A stretch of DNA of 64,000 bases from Allosalinactinospora lopnorensis (GCF_000981225.1 NZ_LAJC01000026.1:1-64000); one strand, 5' to 3'. Positions 37,275 to 48,041 are shown, numbered from the stretch's first letter. A program made the numbers and translations. The notes: generated by a model from the letters alone, not told the origin.

Positions 37275-38242
37275 TCACACTGTGAACACGATCTTGCCGA
37301 ACAGGTCGCCCTTCTCCATGGCGGTGAAGCCTTCCCGCGCCTGGTCCAGAGGGAGCACGCGGTCGATCTCGGGGCGGACACCGGTCCGGGCGCAGAACTC
37401 GGCGAGGCGGTGCAGCTGGCCCCGGGGCCCCATAGTGGACCCCACGACCGACAGTTGCAGGAAGAACACCCGGGTGAGCTCGGCCGATGGCGCGTCACCG
37501 CTCGTGGCCCCGCAGGTGACGATGCGGCCGCCGGGACGCAGGCAGCGCAGCGAATGGCGCCAGGTGTCCTGGCCCACGTTGTCGAAGACGACGTCGACCC
37601 TCTCCGGGAGCCGCTCGCCCGAAGGAACGGCCGCGTAGGCGCCGAGCTCCAGCGCGCGCTCGCGTTTTGCCTCGCCGCGGCTCGTGGCGTAGACGCGGTG
37701 GCCGACCTCGCTCGCCATCCGGATCAGGGCACTGTTGACGCCCCCTCCGGCGCCCTGCACCAGGATGGTCGAACCGGGCTGCAGCCCGGCCTTCTCGAAG
37801 AGCATCCGGTAGGCGGTGAGCCATGCCGTCGGCAGGCAGGCGGCCTCCTCGAAGGAGAGCTCCGCGGGCTTGGGGACCAGGTTGCGCCGGGGAACGGCGA
37901 CCTTCTCGGCGAGCGTGCCGTCATAGACCTCCGACAGCAGAGAGCCACGCGGGTCAAGAGTCTCGTCTCCCCCGCCGGCGTCCGGGTCGCCGATCACGGC
38001 GTGCACGATGACCTCGCGCCCGTCCTCGTCCACGCCGGCGGCGTCGCATCCGAGCACCATAGGGAGCTTGTCCTGGGACAGGCCGACCCCGCGCAGGCTC
38101 CATATGTCGTGGTGGTTGAGTGCGGCGGCCCGCACGCTCACCGTGGTCCAGTCTCCCCCCGGCACGGGGTCGGGTCGCTCGCCCGCCTCCAGCCCGGCCG
38201 AGGGAGTGTCCTTGTCGATACGCGCAGCGTGATAGCGAACAT
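37275..38242 (-). CDS. Zinc-binding dehydrogenase family (quinone oxidoreductase-like), frame break at start
   Basis: A medium-chain dehydrogenase/reductase of about 322 residues. GroES-like N-terminal domain: VSVRAAALNHHDIWSLRGVG and LPMVLGCDAAGV. The NAD(P)-binding domain has LVQGAGGGVNSALIRMASEV (a GxGxxG-type loop) and GRIVTCGATSG. The structural-zinc cysteines of alcohol dehydrogenases are absent, so it is likely a zinc-free, quinone-oxidoreductase-like member using NADPH. The reading frame for the true N-terminus (VRYHAARIDKDTPSAGLEAG) has no start codon. One extra G after the ATG at 38242 (ATGGTTCGC for ATGTTCGC) would supply one, giving MVRYHAARID. An uncorrected call would start at a GTG at 38165 and lose 26 residues. 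Confidence 0.85.
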
Positions 38243-38449
38243 GCCCCCGACACTAGCGATCCGCCATGGGCGCACGCACGGGGCCCGGCACGCCGGCTCC
38301 ACGATGTGGGCCGGCGCGGCACGTCGCTCCCTGTGAATCACCCGCTGCAATTGCCCCGCGGAATTTCCGGCATGATCATTCTGCTCTCTGTGTCGAGTAA
38401 CCTGCTTTCGTTCCGGAAGTAGCCCTTCCCCGGAATAAGGAGGCTCCTG

Positions 38450-39333
38450 ATGGCCACTGGTATAACCCGACGGTCCGCCGTCGCCGTCTTGGTGTGGAAT
38501 TGCGACGTTTACGGGAAAACGTCGGAATGACTGGCGAAGAGGCCGCGGAGAAGATGTCGTGGTCCGGCAGCAAACTCTCCCGTATCGAACGGGGACAGGT
38601 GGCCAGCAACTCCGACGACATCCGTGACCTGCTGGAACTCTACGGAGTCAACGAGCCCGGCCTTCGCCAGACACTGGTGATGCTGGCCCGCGAGTCACGG
38701 CGGCGCGGCTGGTGGCACGTCTACGGCGATGTGCTGCCCGAGCGCTTCGAGGTCTATCTCGGCCTGGAACCGGAGGCGAACGCTCTCCACTTCTACCAGT
38801 CGGTCGTCGTCCCCGGTCTGGTCCAGACCGAGAGGTATGCCCGCGCCCTCCTCCAAGCGCACCCCATGGAGGTCGACGCCCGCGAGATCGAGCGGCGCGT
38901 GGAGCTGCGGATCCGCCGTCAGGAGCTCCTGTTCCAGGAGAATCCACCCAAGACCTGGGTGGTACTGGACGAGGCGGTGCTGCACCGCCCGATCGGCGGT
39001 CCCGAGGTGATGGCCGAACAGCTCCAACACCTGATGAAGATATCCACGGAACAGCACATCACCGTGCAGGTATTGCCCTTTGGCGCGGGAGCCCATTCGG
39101 GACTCAACGGATCATTCGACATCCTCGAGTTCCCGGAAGCGGATGTCTACGCACCACGCCTTGTCCATTTGGAGAATCTGACGAACAGTCTCTACATAGA
39201 AAAGGCGAAAGAGGTCCAGAATTACATACTCGCCTTCGAGTACCTGCGTGCCACCGCCCTGCTCCCGGAGCAGAGCCGAGAACTCATCGCCGAGGCGGAA
39301 CAGCGCATACGGACGCGGGAAGCCGGGGGCTGA
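38450..39333 (+). CDS. XRE-family regulator with DUF5753, frame break near start
   Basis: A helix-turn-helix protein of the abundant actinobacterial type paired with DUF397. HTH: LGVELRRLRENVGMTGEEAA then EKMSWSGSKLSRIERGQV. The DUF5753 domain follows: WWHVYGDVLPERFEVYLGLE, VVVPGLVQTERYARALLQAH, VLDEAVLHRPIGG, ITVQVLPFGAGAHSGLNGSF. The ATG at 38450 has a strong AAGGAGG site, but its frame ends at 38531. One more C at about 38478 would join MATGITRRSARRRRLG to the HTH frame, giving 294 residues, the usual length. The gene is followed by its DUF397 partner 24 bases on. In Streptomyces such pairs affect development and antibiotic production. Confidence 0.87.
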
Positions 39334-39357
39334 CGACACACACCGAAAGGGCGCGAC

Positions 39358-39558
39358 ATGACCAAGAAAGATCCATACCGCCCGCGCTGGCGCGCGAGCT
39401 CCTACAGCGGTACCTCCGGAGGGCAATGCGTCGAGGTCGCGAGGTTGCCCGGGACTGTCGCGATGCGCGACTCCAAGACCCCTGGTGGTGCGGTGCTGAG
39501 CTTCTCCCCAGATTCGTGGACGGCCTTCATCGAGGCCGCCACGCGTGCGGACCTCTGA
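39358..39558 (+). CDS. DUF397 domain protein
   Basis: A 66-residue protein with the DUF397 pattern WRASSYSGTSGGQCVEVARL then VAMRDSKTPGGAVLSFSPDSWTAFIEA. These small proteins are partners or antagonists of the XRE/DUF5753 regulators, and the gene sits directly after one here. The ATG has an AAAGGG site. Confidence 0.92.
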   Translation: MTKKDPYRPRWRASSYSGTSGGQCVEVARLPGTVAMRDSKTPGGAVLSFSPDSWTAFIEAATRADL

Positions 39559-39633
39559 CTCCCCTTCAGCCGCCCGGCCCCGCCGGTGCGAGCTCCCCGG
39601 CGTTCCGCTGACCCGCACAGAGCCCGGTAAAAC

Positions 39634-39662
39634 GATCCGGAGCGGAAACCCCGCTCCGGATC
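39634..39662. terminator. Bidirectional terminator
   Basis: Perfect 12-bp inverted repeat (39634-39645 with 39651-39662, loop AAACC) between the convergent DUF397 and malic-enzyme genes. Confidence 0.8.
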
Positions 39663-39685
39663 GGCCACTTTAGATAATCAACCGG

Positions 39686-40864
39686 TTACGTACGGGTAAC
39701 ACCGTCCGTGCGGGCCTGCTCGGCAACGGCGGCGGAGAGCGCCGGAACCACACGGTCGTCGAACGTGCTCGGCAGGATGTAGTCGGCGGACAGGTCGTCG
39801 CCCACCAGGTCCGCGAGCGCGTTCGCGGCGGCCAGCTTCATGCCCTCGGTGATGTCGGCGGCGCCGGAATCCAGTGCGCCCCGGAACACCCCCGGGAAGG
39901 CGAGAACGTTGTTGATCTGGTTCGGGAAGTCGCTGCGCCCGGTCGCCACGACGCTCGCGTACTTGTGCGCGACGTCCGGGTGGACCTCCGGGTTGGGGTT
40001 GGCCATCGCGAAGATGACGGCGTTCTCGGCCATCGTCGCGACCACTGATTCCGGCACCTCGCCGGCCGACAGCCCGATGAACACGTCGGCCCCGGCCAAC
40101 GCGGTCTCGATCGACCCGCGCAGCCCGGCCTTGTTGCTGATCGCCGCGATCTCCTCCTTGAACGGGGTCAGCCCCTCGCGCCCCGCGTAGATGAGACCCT
40201 TGCTGTCGGCCACAGCGATGTCGCCGATGCCGCTGTCGACCAGCATCTTGGTGACCGCGATACCGGCGGCGCCCGCACCGGAGACGACGACGCGCAGGTC
40301 ACCAAGGCTCCGGCCGGTCACCCGGGCCGCGTTGCGCAGCGCGGCCACCGTCACGATCGCCGTCCCGTGCTGATCGTCGTGGAACACGGGGATGTCCAGA
40401 CGCTCGCGCAGCCGCTTCTCGATCTCGAAGCAGCGCGGCGCGGAGATGTCCTCAAGGTTGATGCCGCCGAAGGAGGGCGCCATCCGCTCGACGGTCTCGA
40501 CGACGTCCTCAACGTCGTTGCAGGAGAGCGCGACGGGCACGGAGTCGACGCCGGCGAACTGCTTGAACAGCAGGGACTTGCCCTCCATCACGGGCAGGGC
40601 CGCCTCGGGTCCGATGTCGCCCAGCCCGAGAACGGCCGTCCCGTCGGTGACGACGGCGACGAGGTTGCTCTTCCAGGTGTAGGTGCCGACGAGCTCGGGG
40701 GTCTCGGCGATGGCGCTGCACACCCGTGCAACGCCCGGAGTGTAGGCGAGGGACAGCCCCTCGTGGTCGTTGACGCTGACGGACGAACCGACGTTCAACT
40801 TACCGCCTCTATGCAGGGCGAACGCCGGATCTTCGTCCAGATGGGCATATGGATCGGTGGTCAA
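39686..40864 (-). CDS. NAD(P)-dependent malic enzyme
   Basis: Oxidative decarboxylation of malate to pyruvate and CO2 with NAD(P)H production, a cytosolic link between the citrate cycle and pyruvate. The 392-residue protein is a short, bacterial-type enzyme without the phosphotransacetylase extension. Landmarks: [18 protein letters not shown], the catalytic Lys region [13 protein letters not shown], the metal site [26 protein letters not shown], the nucleotide loop [12 protein letters not shown] and ANPNPEV. I chose the TTG at 40864 because GAGGGG lies seven bases upstream; another TTG at 40870 is in frame but too close to that site. Confidence 0.92.
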   Translation of the reverse strand: MTTDPYAHLDEDPAFALHRGGKLNVGSSVSVNDHEGLSLAYTPGVARVCSAIAETPELVGTYTWKSNLVAVVTDGTAVLGLGDIGPEAALPVMEGKSLLFKQFAGVDSVPVALSCNDVEDVVETVERMAPSFGGINLEDISAPRCFEIEKRLRERLDIPVFHDDQHGTAIVTVAALRNAARVTGRSLGDLRVVVSGAGAAGIAVTKMLVDSGIGDIAVADSKGLIYAGREGLTPFKEEIAAISNKAGLRGSIETALAGADVFIGLSAGEVPESVVATMAENAVIFAMANPNPEVHPDVAHKYASVVATGRSDFPNQINNVLAFPGVFRGALDSGAADITEGMKLAAANALADLVGDDLSADYILPSTFDDRVVPALSAAVAEQARTDGVTRT

Positions 40865-41222
40865 CTTCAAACCCCTCGGTCTTCACGCTCGTCCGCGACG
40901 GCCATGACGCGGACGGCCTGCTTCTCCAAAGACAGCGCGCGGAGAGGTGAATGCTAGGGGATGTTCCACCACAACGGTCGGTCGCGACCGGGGTTCGGAG
41001 GGAATGTGCTCTCCGCTGGGCTCCTATGCGAGCTCAGCGCCGCCGTGTGTACGGGGTTGACCCGTTACCCAATCCTCTCACAACAGTGACCACAGCCTTC
41101 ATCCGGGTTGGGGACGATAGTAATCCCACGTCACAAGCCGTGTTTGGATTATGTGCCCAGTCACGGGCATGAACGGTCGGGCGACACAGCCGGCCGTTCA
41201 GCACAGATCAAGGAGGCCGAAC
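40865..41222. other. Divergent intergenic region
   Basis: Between the malic-enzyme gene and the amino-acid transporter operon. It should hold both promoters; the AT-richer part at about 41070-41150 is the likeliest place. No gene-like frame. Confidence 0.4.
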
Positions 41223-42182
41223 ATGGCCGTGTCGAAGCATCCGATCACCTCGATCTTCCGGACCGGAAGCATCCTCGCCGGCGGGCTCGCCGCCGCCCTG
41301 GCGCTCTCCGCCTGCGGAAACGGTGAGGGCACCCAGGCGGAGGAAGAGGCCACACCGCAGGTCGAGGCCGACCCCGAACTCGAAGAGATGGTTCCCGGGC
41401 AGTACCGCGAACAGGGCACCCTCACGGTCGGGGTGGACCCCAGTTACGCACCGGGGGAGTTCCTGGACGCCGACGGGGAGACCGTCATCGGGTTCAACGT
41501 GGAGCTCTTCGACGCCGCCACCGCCAAACTCGGCCTGCAGACCGAGTGGGAGGAGTCCACCTTCGGCACCATCGTCGAAGGCGTCGACACCGGCAAGTAC
41601 GACGTGGGCGTCTCCTCGTTCACCATCAACGAGGAGCGCCTGGAGCAGGTGAACATGGTGAGCTACTACACCGTCGGCACCCAGTGGTTCACCGCGGCGG
41701 GCAATCCGGAGAACGTCGACCCAGACAACGCCTGCGGCAAGCGGATCGCCGTGCAGCGGGACACCGTCCAGGTCCCCGACATCGAAGAGCGCAGCGAGCA
41801 GTGCGAGCAGGACGGGGAACCGGCGATCGACGTCCAGCAGTACGAGCGCCAGGACCAGGCCACCGAGTCGATCACCTCGGGCCGGAACGACGCCGGGCTC
41901 GCCGACATGCCGGTCGCCGTCTACGCCGTCGAACAGACCGGCGACCAGCTCGAGACCCTGGGCGAGCAGTACGAGGCCGCCCCCTACGGCGCGATCGTCC
42001 CCAAGGAGGAGACCGAGCTCGCCGAGGCCATCGCGGCCGGCTACCAGGCCGTCATGGACGACGGCACCTACGACGAGATCCTCGGGAACTGGGATCTCGC
42101 GGGACAGGGGCTCCTCGAAACGGCCGAAGTCAACCCGGATGTCACAGAAGACGGCAGCGGAGATGACGAGGCCGAGGAATAG
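41223..42182 (+). CDS. Polar amino-acid ABC transporter, substrate-binding lipoprotein
   Basis: A 319-residue lipoprotein that captures an amino acid outside the membrane. The N-terminal signal ends in the lipobox LSACGN, so the Cys at about residue 32 should be lipidated. The type-2 periplasmic binding fold follows: LTVGVDPSYAPGEFLDADGE, VIGFNVELFDAATAKLGLQT, the hinge strand VGVSSFTINEERLEQV and IAVQRDTVQVPD. An acidic tail closes it (DVTEDGSGDDEAEE). AAGGAGG precedes the ATG. It is the first gene of a three-gene operon; which amino acid is bound cannot be told. Confidence 0.93.
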   Translation: MAVSKHPITSIFRTGSILAGGLAAALALSACGNGEGTQAEEEATPQVEADPELEEMVPGQYREQGTLTVGVDPSYAPGEFLDADGETVIGFNVELFDAATAKLGLQTEWEESTFGTIVEGVDTGKYDVGVSSFTINEERLEQVNMVSYYTVGTQWFTAAGNPENVDPDNACGKRIAVQRDTVQVPDIEERSEQCEQDGEPAIDVQQYERQDQATESITSGRNDAGLADMPVAVYAVEQTGDQLETLGEQYEAAPYGAIVPKEETELAEAIAAGYQAVMDDGTYDEILGNWDLAGQGLLETAEVNPDVTEDGSGDDEAEE

Positions 42183-42188
42183 GGGAAT

Positions 42189-43153
42189 GTGAGTACGACC
42201 ACCGAACCGCCCCGGCCCCCGGGAGAGCCGGTGCCGGGGCGGCCCGAGCCCGAACCGATCAAGGCGGTACCGGTCCGGTATCCCGGACGGTGGATAGTCG
42301 CCGCGATCCTCCTGGTCCTCGCCGGAATGCTGGTCAACATGCTGGTCACGAACGACGCGTTCGACTGGCCGTTCATGCTCGACAACATGTTCACCGAGCC
42401 CGTGCTCGTCGGCGTACGGACCACGCTGATCCTGACCGTGCTGTGCATGGCCATCGGCATCCTGCTCGGGATCATCGCGGCCGTGATGCGGCTGTCCGGG
42501 AACCCGATCCTGGTCGCCATGGCGTGGCTCTACACCTGGTTCTTCCGGGCGGTGCCGCGCCTGGTGCTGTGCGTGGTGTTCGGCAACCTCGGCATCCTGT
42601 ACTCGCATCTGGAGTTCGGGCTGCCCTTCGACAACTACTGGATGCCGTGGCTCGGATTCGACGGGGACGCCCGCTTCTTCTCCGTTCCGATGAACGACCT
42701 GCTCACCGCGTTCATGGCGGCGTTTCTGGCGCTGGCTCTCTCCGAGGGGGCCTATATGGCCGAGATCGTCCGCGCCGGGCTGCTCTCAGTGGACAAGGGC
42801 CAGACGGAGGCGGCCCAGGCCCTGGGCATGAGCCGGGGCAAGGTGCTGCGGCGCATCACGCTGCCGCAGGCGCTGCGGGTGATCGTCCCCCCGTCCGGAA
42901 ACGAGACGATAGCGCTGCTCAAGGACACATCGCTGGTGTCGGCCATCCCGCTCACAACGGAATTGTTCTTCCAGCTCCAGGCCGTCGGCAACCGGACGTT
43001 CAACCTGTTCCCGATGCTGGTCGCCGCCTGTCTGTGGTACCTCGCGATCACCAGCCTGCTGATGGTCGGGCAGTATTTCCTGGAACGCTCCTTCACAAAG
43101 GGGGACCGCCAGGCGCAGACCGGTGTGAAGGCGATGCAGAGTAAGGCTGGCGC

Positions 43154-43157
<4 letters not shown>
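42189..43157 (+). CDS. Polar amino-acid ABC transporter, permease
   Basis: The 322-residue membrane subunit of the HisM/GlnP type. A proline-rich cytoplasmic N-terminus (to about 37) precedes a first helix ([19 protein letters not shown]). Then come the core permease helices with the AxxA-type coupling region [20 protein letters not shown] followed by [20 protein letters not shown], the EAA loop that contacts the ATPase. It starts with GTG six bases after the binding-protein stop and overlaps the ATPase gene by four bases. Confidence 0.93.
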
Positions 43158-43966
<809 letters not shown>

Positions 43967-43978
43967 ACCCCGTCCTTT

Positions 43979-44006
43979 CGGGCGCCGGCCGCGCGGCCGG
44001 CGCCCG
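43979..44006 (+). terminator. Terminator of the amino-acid transporter operon
   Basis: Perfect 28-base palindrome-like hairpin centred at 43992/43993, starting 12 bases after the ATPase stop. Confidence 0.7.
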
Positions 44007-44051
44007 ATACCGTGGGGCGTGTCAGCCTCGTGTTCTGCCTTGGGGAGCGCC

Positions 44052-44624
44052 GTGATCCGCCCTGCCCGTCCCGACGACGTACCCGTGATCCACCGCCTCG
44101 TTCGCGACCTGGCTGAATACGAGAGGGAGCCCGATGCCGCGGTGGCCACGGAGGCCGATTTCAAGGAAGCCCTGTTCTGCGGCGATCCCGCGGTGTTCGC
44201 CCACATCGCCGAGCACGTACCCGATGAGGGCGAACCGGTCGTCGCCGGATTCGCCCTGTGGTTCAAGAACTTCTCCACCTGGACCGGACGCCACGGTATC
44301 TATCTTGAGGACCTCTACGTACGCCCGGAACTACGCGGCCACGGCTACGGGAAGGCCCTGCTCACCGAGCTGGCCGCGATCTGCGTCGAGCGAGACTACA
44401 CGCGGCTCGAATGGTGGGTGCTGGACTGGAACACGCCCTCGATCGACTTCTACAGGCCCCTGGGCGCGCATCCGATGGACGACTGGACCGTTTTCCGGCT
44501 CGACGGCGACGCCCTCTCCTCACTCGGCCGCCGCCGAACCGGTACCGGAACGCGCCGCCCATCTCCCGACCTGCCGCGGCCAGGCGACGGGACACGACGT
44601 GGACCGGAGTGCACCGGAGGCTAG
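44052..44624 (+). CDS. GNAT family N-acetyltransferase (diamine-acetyltransferase-like)
   Basis: A 190-residue acetyltransferase. The N-terminus VIRPARPDDVPVIHRLVRDL followed by AEYEREP, the strand GIYLEDLYVRPELRGHGYGK with the acetyl-CoA loop RGHGYGKAL, and EWWVLDWNTPSIDFYRPLGA are typical of the spermidine/spermine (SAT) group of GNATs. The C-terminal 35 residues are Arg/Gly/Pro-rich and probably disordered. I start at the GTG at 44052, with GGGGAG upstream; ORF extension to 44019 adds non-conserved residues. The substrate is not certain. Confidence 0.87.
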   Translation: MIRPARPDDVPVIHRLVRDLAEYEREPDAAVATEADFKEALFCGDPAVFAHIAEHVPDEGEPVVAGFALWFKNFSTWTGRHGIYLEDLYVRPELRGHGYGKALLTELAAICVERDYTRLEWWVLDWNTPSIDFYRPLGAHPMDDWTVFRLDGDALSSLGRRRTGTGTRRPSPDLPRPGDGTRRGPECTGG

Positions 44625-44678
44625 GGGAAACAAGATAGATTGCTCTCAAGCGGAAATCTCGCTTCCCTAAGGAGGGAC

Positions 44679-45104
44679 GTGACTGAAGAAACCGCGGCGC
44701 CAGTGGCGGGCGCGATGGGAGTACGCGACGCGGTGACCGTGCGCATGCCGGCCGACAGCGCGTACCTCTCGGTTCTGCGCACAGCCACGGCAGGCCTCGC
44801 GGCGCGGCTCGACTTCACCCTGGATGAGATCGAGGACCTCCGCATCGGGGTTGATGAGGCCTGTGCGATGCTGCTTTCCCAGGCGCTGCCCGGAACGGAC
44901 CTGACGACCGAATTCGAACTCAACGGCGGTGGGATGCGCGTTGCTGTTTCGGTGCTGACCGCTGACGGCCGGCTGCCGGCCCGGGACACCTTCGCCTGGA
45001 CCGTGCTCTCGGCACTGGCCGGCGATGTCAGCGCACATGCCGGCCCCGACGACCGCGTGACCATCGTTCTGCACAAACATCGCGACGCGGTGGAGTCGGC
45101 GTGA
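44679..45104 (+). CDS. RsbW-like anti-sigma factor (HATPase fold)
   Basis: A 141-residue small ATPase-fold protein that likely binds the sigma factor encoded next to it. Readable parts: VTVRMPADSAYLSVLRTATA, DFTLDEIEDLRIGVDEACAM (the N-box helix with E and D/N positions) and a short C-terminal strand. The G1/G2 ATP-binding glycines are not obvious, so kinase activity is doubtful. The GTG at 44679 has AAGGAGGG; its stop overlaps the sigma gene start (GTGA), so the two are made together. Confidence 0.8.
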   Translation: MTEETAAPVAGAMGVRDAVTVRMPADSAYLSVLRTATAGLAARLDFTLDEIEDLRIGVDEACAMLLSQALPGTDLTTEFELNGGGMRVAVSVLTADGRLPARDTFAWTVLSALAGDVSAHAGPDDRVTIVLHKHRDAVESA

Positions 45105-45904
45105 GCGAAAGGGGGCCCGCTCTGACAGCGAAGACGGAGTACTCTGTGCCTGACCGGGCCCGTGCACGAGAGCTGTTCGAGCGTTTGGGCGAGCTGCCGC
45201 CGGACGCACCGGAACGGCAGCGCATCCGCGACGAGCTCGTGGAGCTGCATCTGCCCCTGGTCGAGTACCTGGCACGGCGCTTCCGCAACCGCGGCGAATG
45301 GCTCGACGACCTCACACAGGTCGCGACGATCGGCCTGATCAAGTCGATCGACCGGTTCGACCTGGATCGCGGGGTCGAGTTCTCCACTTACGCGACACCC
45401 ACCATCGTAGGTGAGATCAAGCGGCACTTCCGCGACAAGGGCTGGGCGGTTCGCGTTCCCCGCCGACTGCAGGAACTGAAGCTCTCGCTCACCAAGGCGG
45501 TGAGCGACCTCTCGCAGCGCGAGGGGCGCGCGCCGACAGTCCACGAACTCGCCGAGCACCTGCAGATGACCGAGGAGGAGGTGCTCGAGGGCCTGGAGTC
45601 CGCGAACGCCTACTCCACGGTGTCGCTCGACGCTCCCGACAGCGGCGACGAGGACGCTCCCGCGGTGGCCGACTCGCTCGGTATCGTGGACGACTCCCTG
45701 GAGGGGGTGGAGTACCGCGAGTCGCTCAAGCCCCTGCTGGAGCAGCTACCTCCACGGGAGAAGCGCATCCTGCTGCTGCGCTTCTTCGGCAACATGACCC
45801 AGTCGCAGATCGCCCAGGAGCTCGGGATCTCGCAGATGCACGTCTCGCGTCTGCTGGCCCGCACGCTGGCGCAACTGCGCCAGGCGCTGACCACCGAGGA
45901 ATGA
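45101..45904 (+). CDS. SigB/SigF/SigG-family RNA polymerase sigma factor
   Basis: A 267-residue group 3 sigma factor for stress or developmental promoters. Region 2: LHLPLVEYLARRFRNRGEWL then DDLTQVATIGLIKSIDRFDL and FSTYATPTIVGEIKRHFRDK. Region 3: GWAVRVPRRLQELKLSLTKA. Region 4 ends with the helix-turn-helix RILLLRFFGNMTQSQIAQEL then GISQMHVSRLLARTLAQLR. It is translationally coupled to an RsbW-like anti-sigma gene, the standard partner-switching arrangement, although no RsbV antagonist gene is present here. Confidence 0.95.
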   Translation: MSERGPALTAKTEYSVPDRARARELFERLGELPPDAPERQRIRDELVELHLPLVEYLARRFRNRGEWLDDLTQVATIGLIKSIDRFDLDRGVEFSTYATPTIVGEIKRHFRDKGWAVRVPRRLQELKLSLTKAVSDLSQREGRAPTVHELAEHLQMTEEEVLEGLESANAYSTVSLDAPDSGDEDAPAVADSLGIVDDSLEGVEYRESLKPLLEQLPPREKRILLLRFFGNMTQSQIAQELGISQMHVSRLLARTLAQLRQALTTEE

Positions 45905-45922
45905 CCGCCAGGCCGGAGGATC

Positions 45923-46327
45923 TCAATTCGTCCGGTCCCGCCTCCCCCGCTCACCGGAAAACAAGGTGGCGGTGGTCGACGGCGCCAGTACCAGTGCGGC
46001 CCCGGCCGCGGCGACCAGCGCCATGCCCACGCTGAGCGCGTACTGTTCGCTGGTCCACATGTAGTAGGCGATGATGAGCACGAAGATCTGCGTCAGCAGC
46101 ACCGGTGTCCGTGCCCAGTCCCGCAGTTCGAACAGCCCCCACGCGGCGTAGCCGACAGCGGCCGCGGCCCCGAACGCCAGGACCGCCAGTGGAAGGGCCG
46201 CGGAGACATCACCCGCCCTCCCCAGGGGCGTGTTGTACAGGACGTAGAGTCCTCCCGCCGCGAGGACCAACCCGACCAGGGCTTCCACAGCGGCCGCGAG
46301 GACGATGGTGACGGGACGCGGCGACAC
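45923..46327 (-). CDS. Four-helix integral membrane protein, function unknown
   Basis: A 134-residue hydrophobic protein with four predicted membrane helices: TIVLAAAVEALVGLVLAAGG, LPLAVLAFGAAAAVGYAAWG, PVLLTQIFVLIIAYYMWTSE and ALSVGMALVAAAGAALVLAP, and a basic Arg-rich end. No enzymatic motif. It is convergent with the sigma-factor gene (18 bases apart) and divergent from the lipid-kinase gene. The GTG at 46327 is my choice of start because the first helix begins eight residues later. Confidence 0.75.
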   Translation of the reverse strand: MSPRPVTIVLAAAVEALVGLVLAAGGLYVLYNTPLGRAGDVSAALPLAVLAFGAAAAVGYAAWGLFELRDWARTPVLLTQIFVLIIAYYMWTSEQYALSVGMALVAAAGAALVLAPSTTATLFSGERGRRDRTN

Positions 46328-46397
46328 ACTTCGAGGATATCGGCCTCCCCGCACCCGAGCCGCCCACCCAGTGGAAATGATCATTACACTGTCGCGG

Positions 46398-47332
46398 GTG
46401 CGCGCCCTCTTCATCGTCAATCCCCAGGCGACCGCCACCACGCCCCGCGCCCGGGACGTGATCACGGGAGCATCGCGCGTGACGTCGAACTGCACGTCGC
46501 GCACACCGAGTACCGCGGCCACGCCCGGGAACTGGCCGCCGACGCCGCCGCAGCAGGATACGAGCTGGTGGTCAGCCTCGGTGGGGACGGGACGATAAAC
46601 GAAGTCGTCAACGGACTGCTCGCCACACCGGCCGAGTTCACACGCCCCAGCTTCGCCGCCCTTCCCGGCGGAAGCGCCAATGTCTTCATCCGGGCACTCG
46701 GACTTCCGGGCGCCCCCGTGGAGGCGACGGGCGCCGTGCTGGAGGCGCTGCGGTCCGGCCGCCAGCGCACGGTCGGACTCGGTCGGATCTCCAGTGAGGA
46801 GGACGACCGCTACTTCACCTTCTGCGCCGGGTTCGGCTGGGACGCCGAAGTCGTTCAGGAGGTGGAGCGGCAGCGCCTGGCCGGCCGCCGCGCGTCGCCC
46901 TCGCTGTACGCGGGCACCGCGTTGAAGCTGTTCCTGCGCGGCGACGTCCGCGCCCCGTCGCTGCGGGTCGAGGTTCCCGGACACGACCCGGTAAGCGGGC
47001 TGTACTCCGCGCTGGTGACCAACACCACACCGTGGACCTACGCCGGTTCGGTTCCGGTCCAGCCGACACCGCGCTCCGGTTTCCAGCTCGGCCTCGACGC
47101 GTTCGCGCTCACCCAGGTGCACACGGTGACGACGGCACGGCTACTGCTGCGGATGATGTCGCGTAAGGGGGTTCCGCCGCACGGCCGCGGATACGTCGGG
47201 TGGCATGACGAGGACACCTTAACGATCAGTTCGCACCATCCCCGAGCGTTCCAGATCGACGGTGAATACCTCGGACCCCGCAAACGGGTCAATTTCCACT
47301 CGATACCGAAGGTATTACGAATATTCGGCTAA
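46398..47332 (+). CDS. Diacylglycerol/lipid kinase family protein (DagK-like), frame break
   Basis: Phosphorylates diacylglycerol or a related lipid using ATP. The N-terminal RALFIVNPQATATTPRARDVI breaks frame at the GGG at 46466-46468; one more G joins it to SIARDVELHVAHTEYRGHAR and the signature VVSLGGDGTINEVVNGLL (GGDGT nucleotide motif). It continues FAALPGGSANVFIRALGLPG to the stop. Restored length is 311 residues. A TACACT -10-like box at 46385-46390 ends seven bases before the GTG at 46398, and no ribosome-binding site is present, so the mRNA is probably leaderless. An ATG at 46377 is also in frame but would overlap that promoter. Confidence 0.87.
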
Positions 47333-47675
47333 GTCAGGGCAAAGCATGCAGGTCATACCGCATGTGATGCACACGACATCGCGTTGTCGCAGATAGACAA
47401 TCCTCACCCTTGCGCCCGTCCGTCAACCCTGCCACAGTCAAAAGTGTCGCCGCACGTTACGGACGAGTAAAACGAATGAATCCGCGGTCACAGCCCGCAC
47501 CCCGACACTGACTCGGCGGCGCCGCTGGGACTGTCGGATCAGACTGGTATCACCGCGCTCGTTCAGCGACACGGAACGGGGACCGACAACGGCGTGGCCC
47601 TGAAGCATCGTCAACTTCGTGAATTTGTTCACAAGGGCACGTCCCCCAGATTGCTTCACGTGAGGAGTGGACCGC
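47333..47675. other. whiB promoter region
   Basis: Long untranslated stretch before the WhiB gene with no protein-like frame. Besides the CRP-like site (listed separately) it holds an AT-richer patch at about 47460-47480 that could be a -10 region. Confidence 0.45.
47618..47633 (+). promoter_or_regulatory. CRP-like site before whiB
   Basis: CGTGA-ATTTGT-TCACA: GTGA and TCAC separated by six bases, the spacing of cAMP-receptor-protein sites (TGTGA-N6-TCACA). It lies 43-58 bases before the whiB start. Mycobacterial whiB1 is known to be controlled by CRP, so the same control is plausible here. Confidence 0.6.
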
Positions 47676-47931
47676 ATGGACTGGCGCTACCACGCCGCCT
47701 GCCGTGACGAAGACCCGGAGCTGTTCTTCTATCGGGAATTCCGGTCCGGCACTGATCCAGATCGAGGAAGCCAAAGAGGTATGCCGGAGTTGTCCCGTGA
47801 GCAGCTCCTGCCTGCAGTGGGCACTTGAGAGCGGGCAGGACAGCGGTGTCTGGGGCGGCATGAGCGAGGACGAGCGCCGTGCGATCAAGCGCCGCCGCAC
47901 CTCGCGTCCGATGCTGCGCACCGCCGTCTGA
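47676..47931 (+). CDS. whiB1: WhiB-family iron-sulfur regulator (WhiB1-like), frame break
   Basis: A [4Fe-4S] cluster transcription factor of 85 residues after correction. The first part MDWRYHAACRDEDPELFF holds the first cluster Cys. The frame breaks after that at 47730/47731, and restoring two bases (CCTATC for TATC) gives FFPIGNSGPALIQIEEAKEV then CRSCPVSSSCLQWALESGQD, with the CxxC-x5-C cluster motif. Next come GVWGGMSEDERRAIKRR and the basic tail. GVWGG is the sigma-binding/DNA-turn motif. The gene neighbours a PdtaS-type kinase and a small biotinyl protein, as mycobacterial whiB1 does. Confidence 0.88.
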
Positions 47932-48041
47932 AGCCGCGCACCCGCTACCCGAGAACCCCATCTTCCGGCGGCCGAGTCCGGGCGTCCACCAGCGGTACGA
48001 CGACGCCCGGGGCCGCGGGGGGACAGGGACGGTAATCCACT

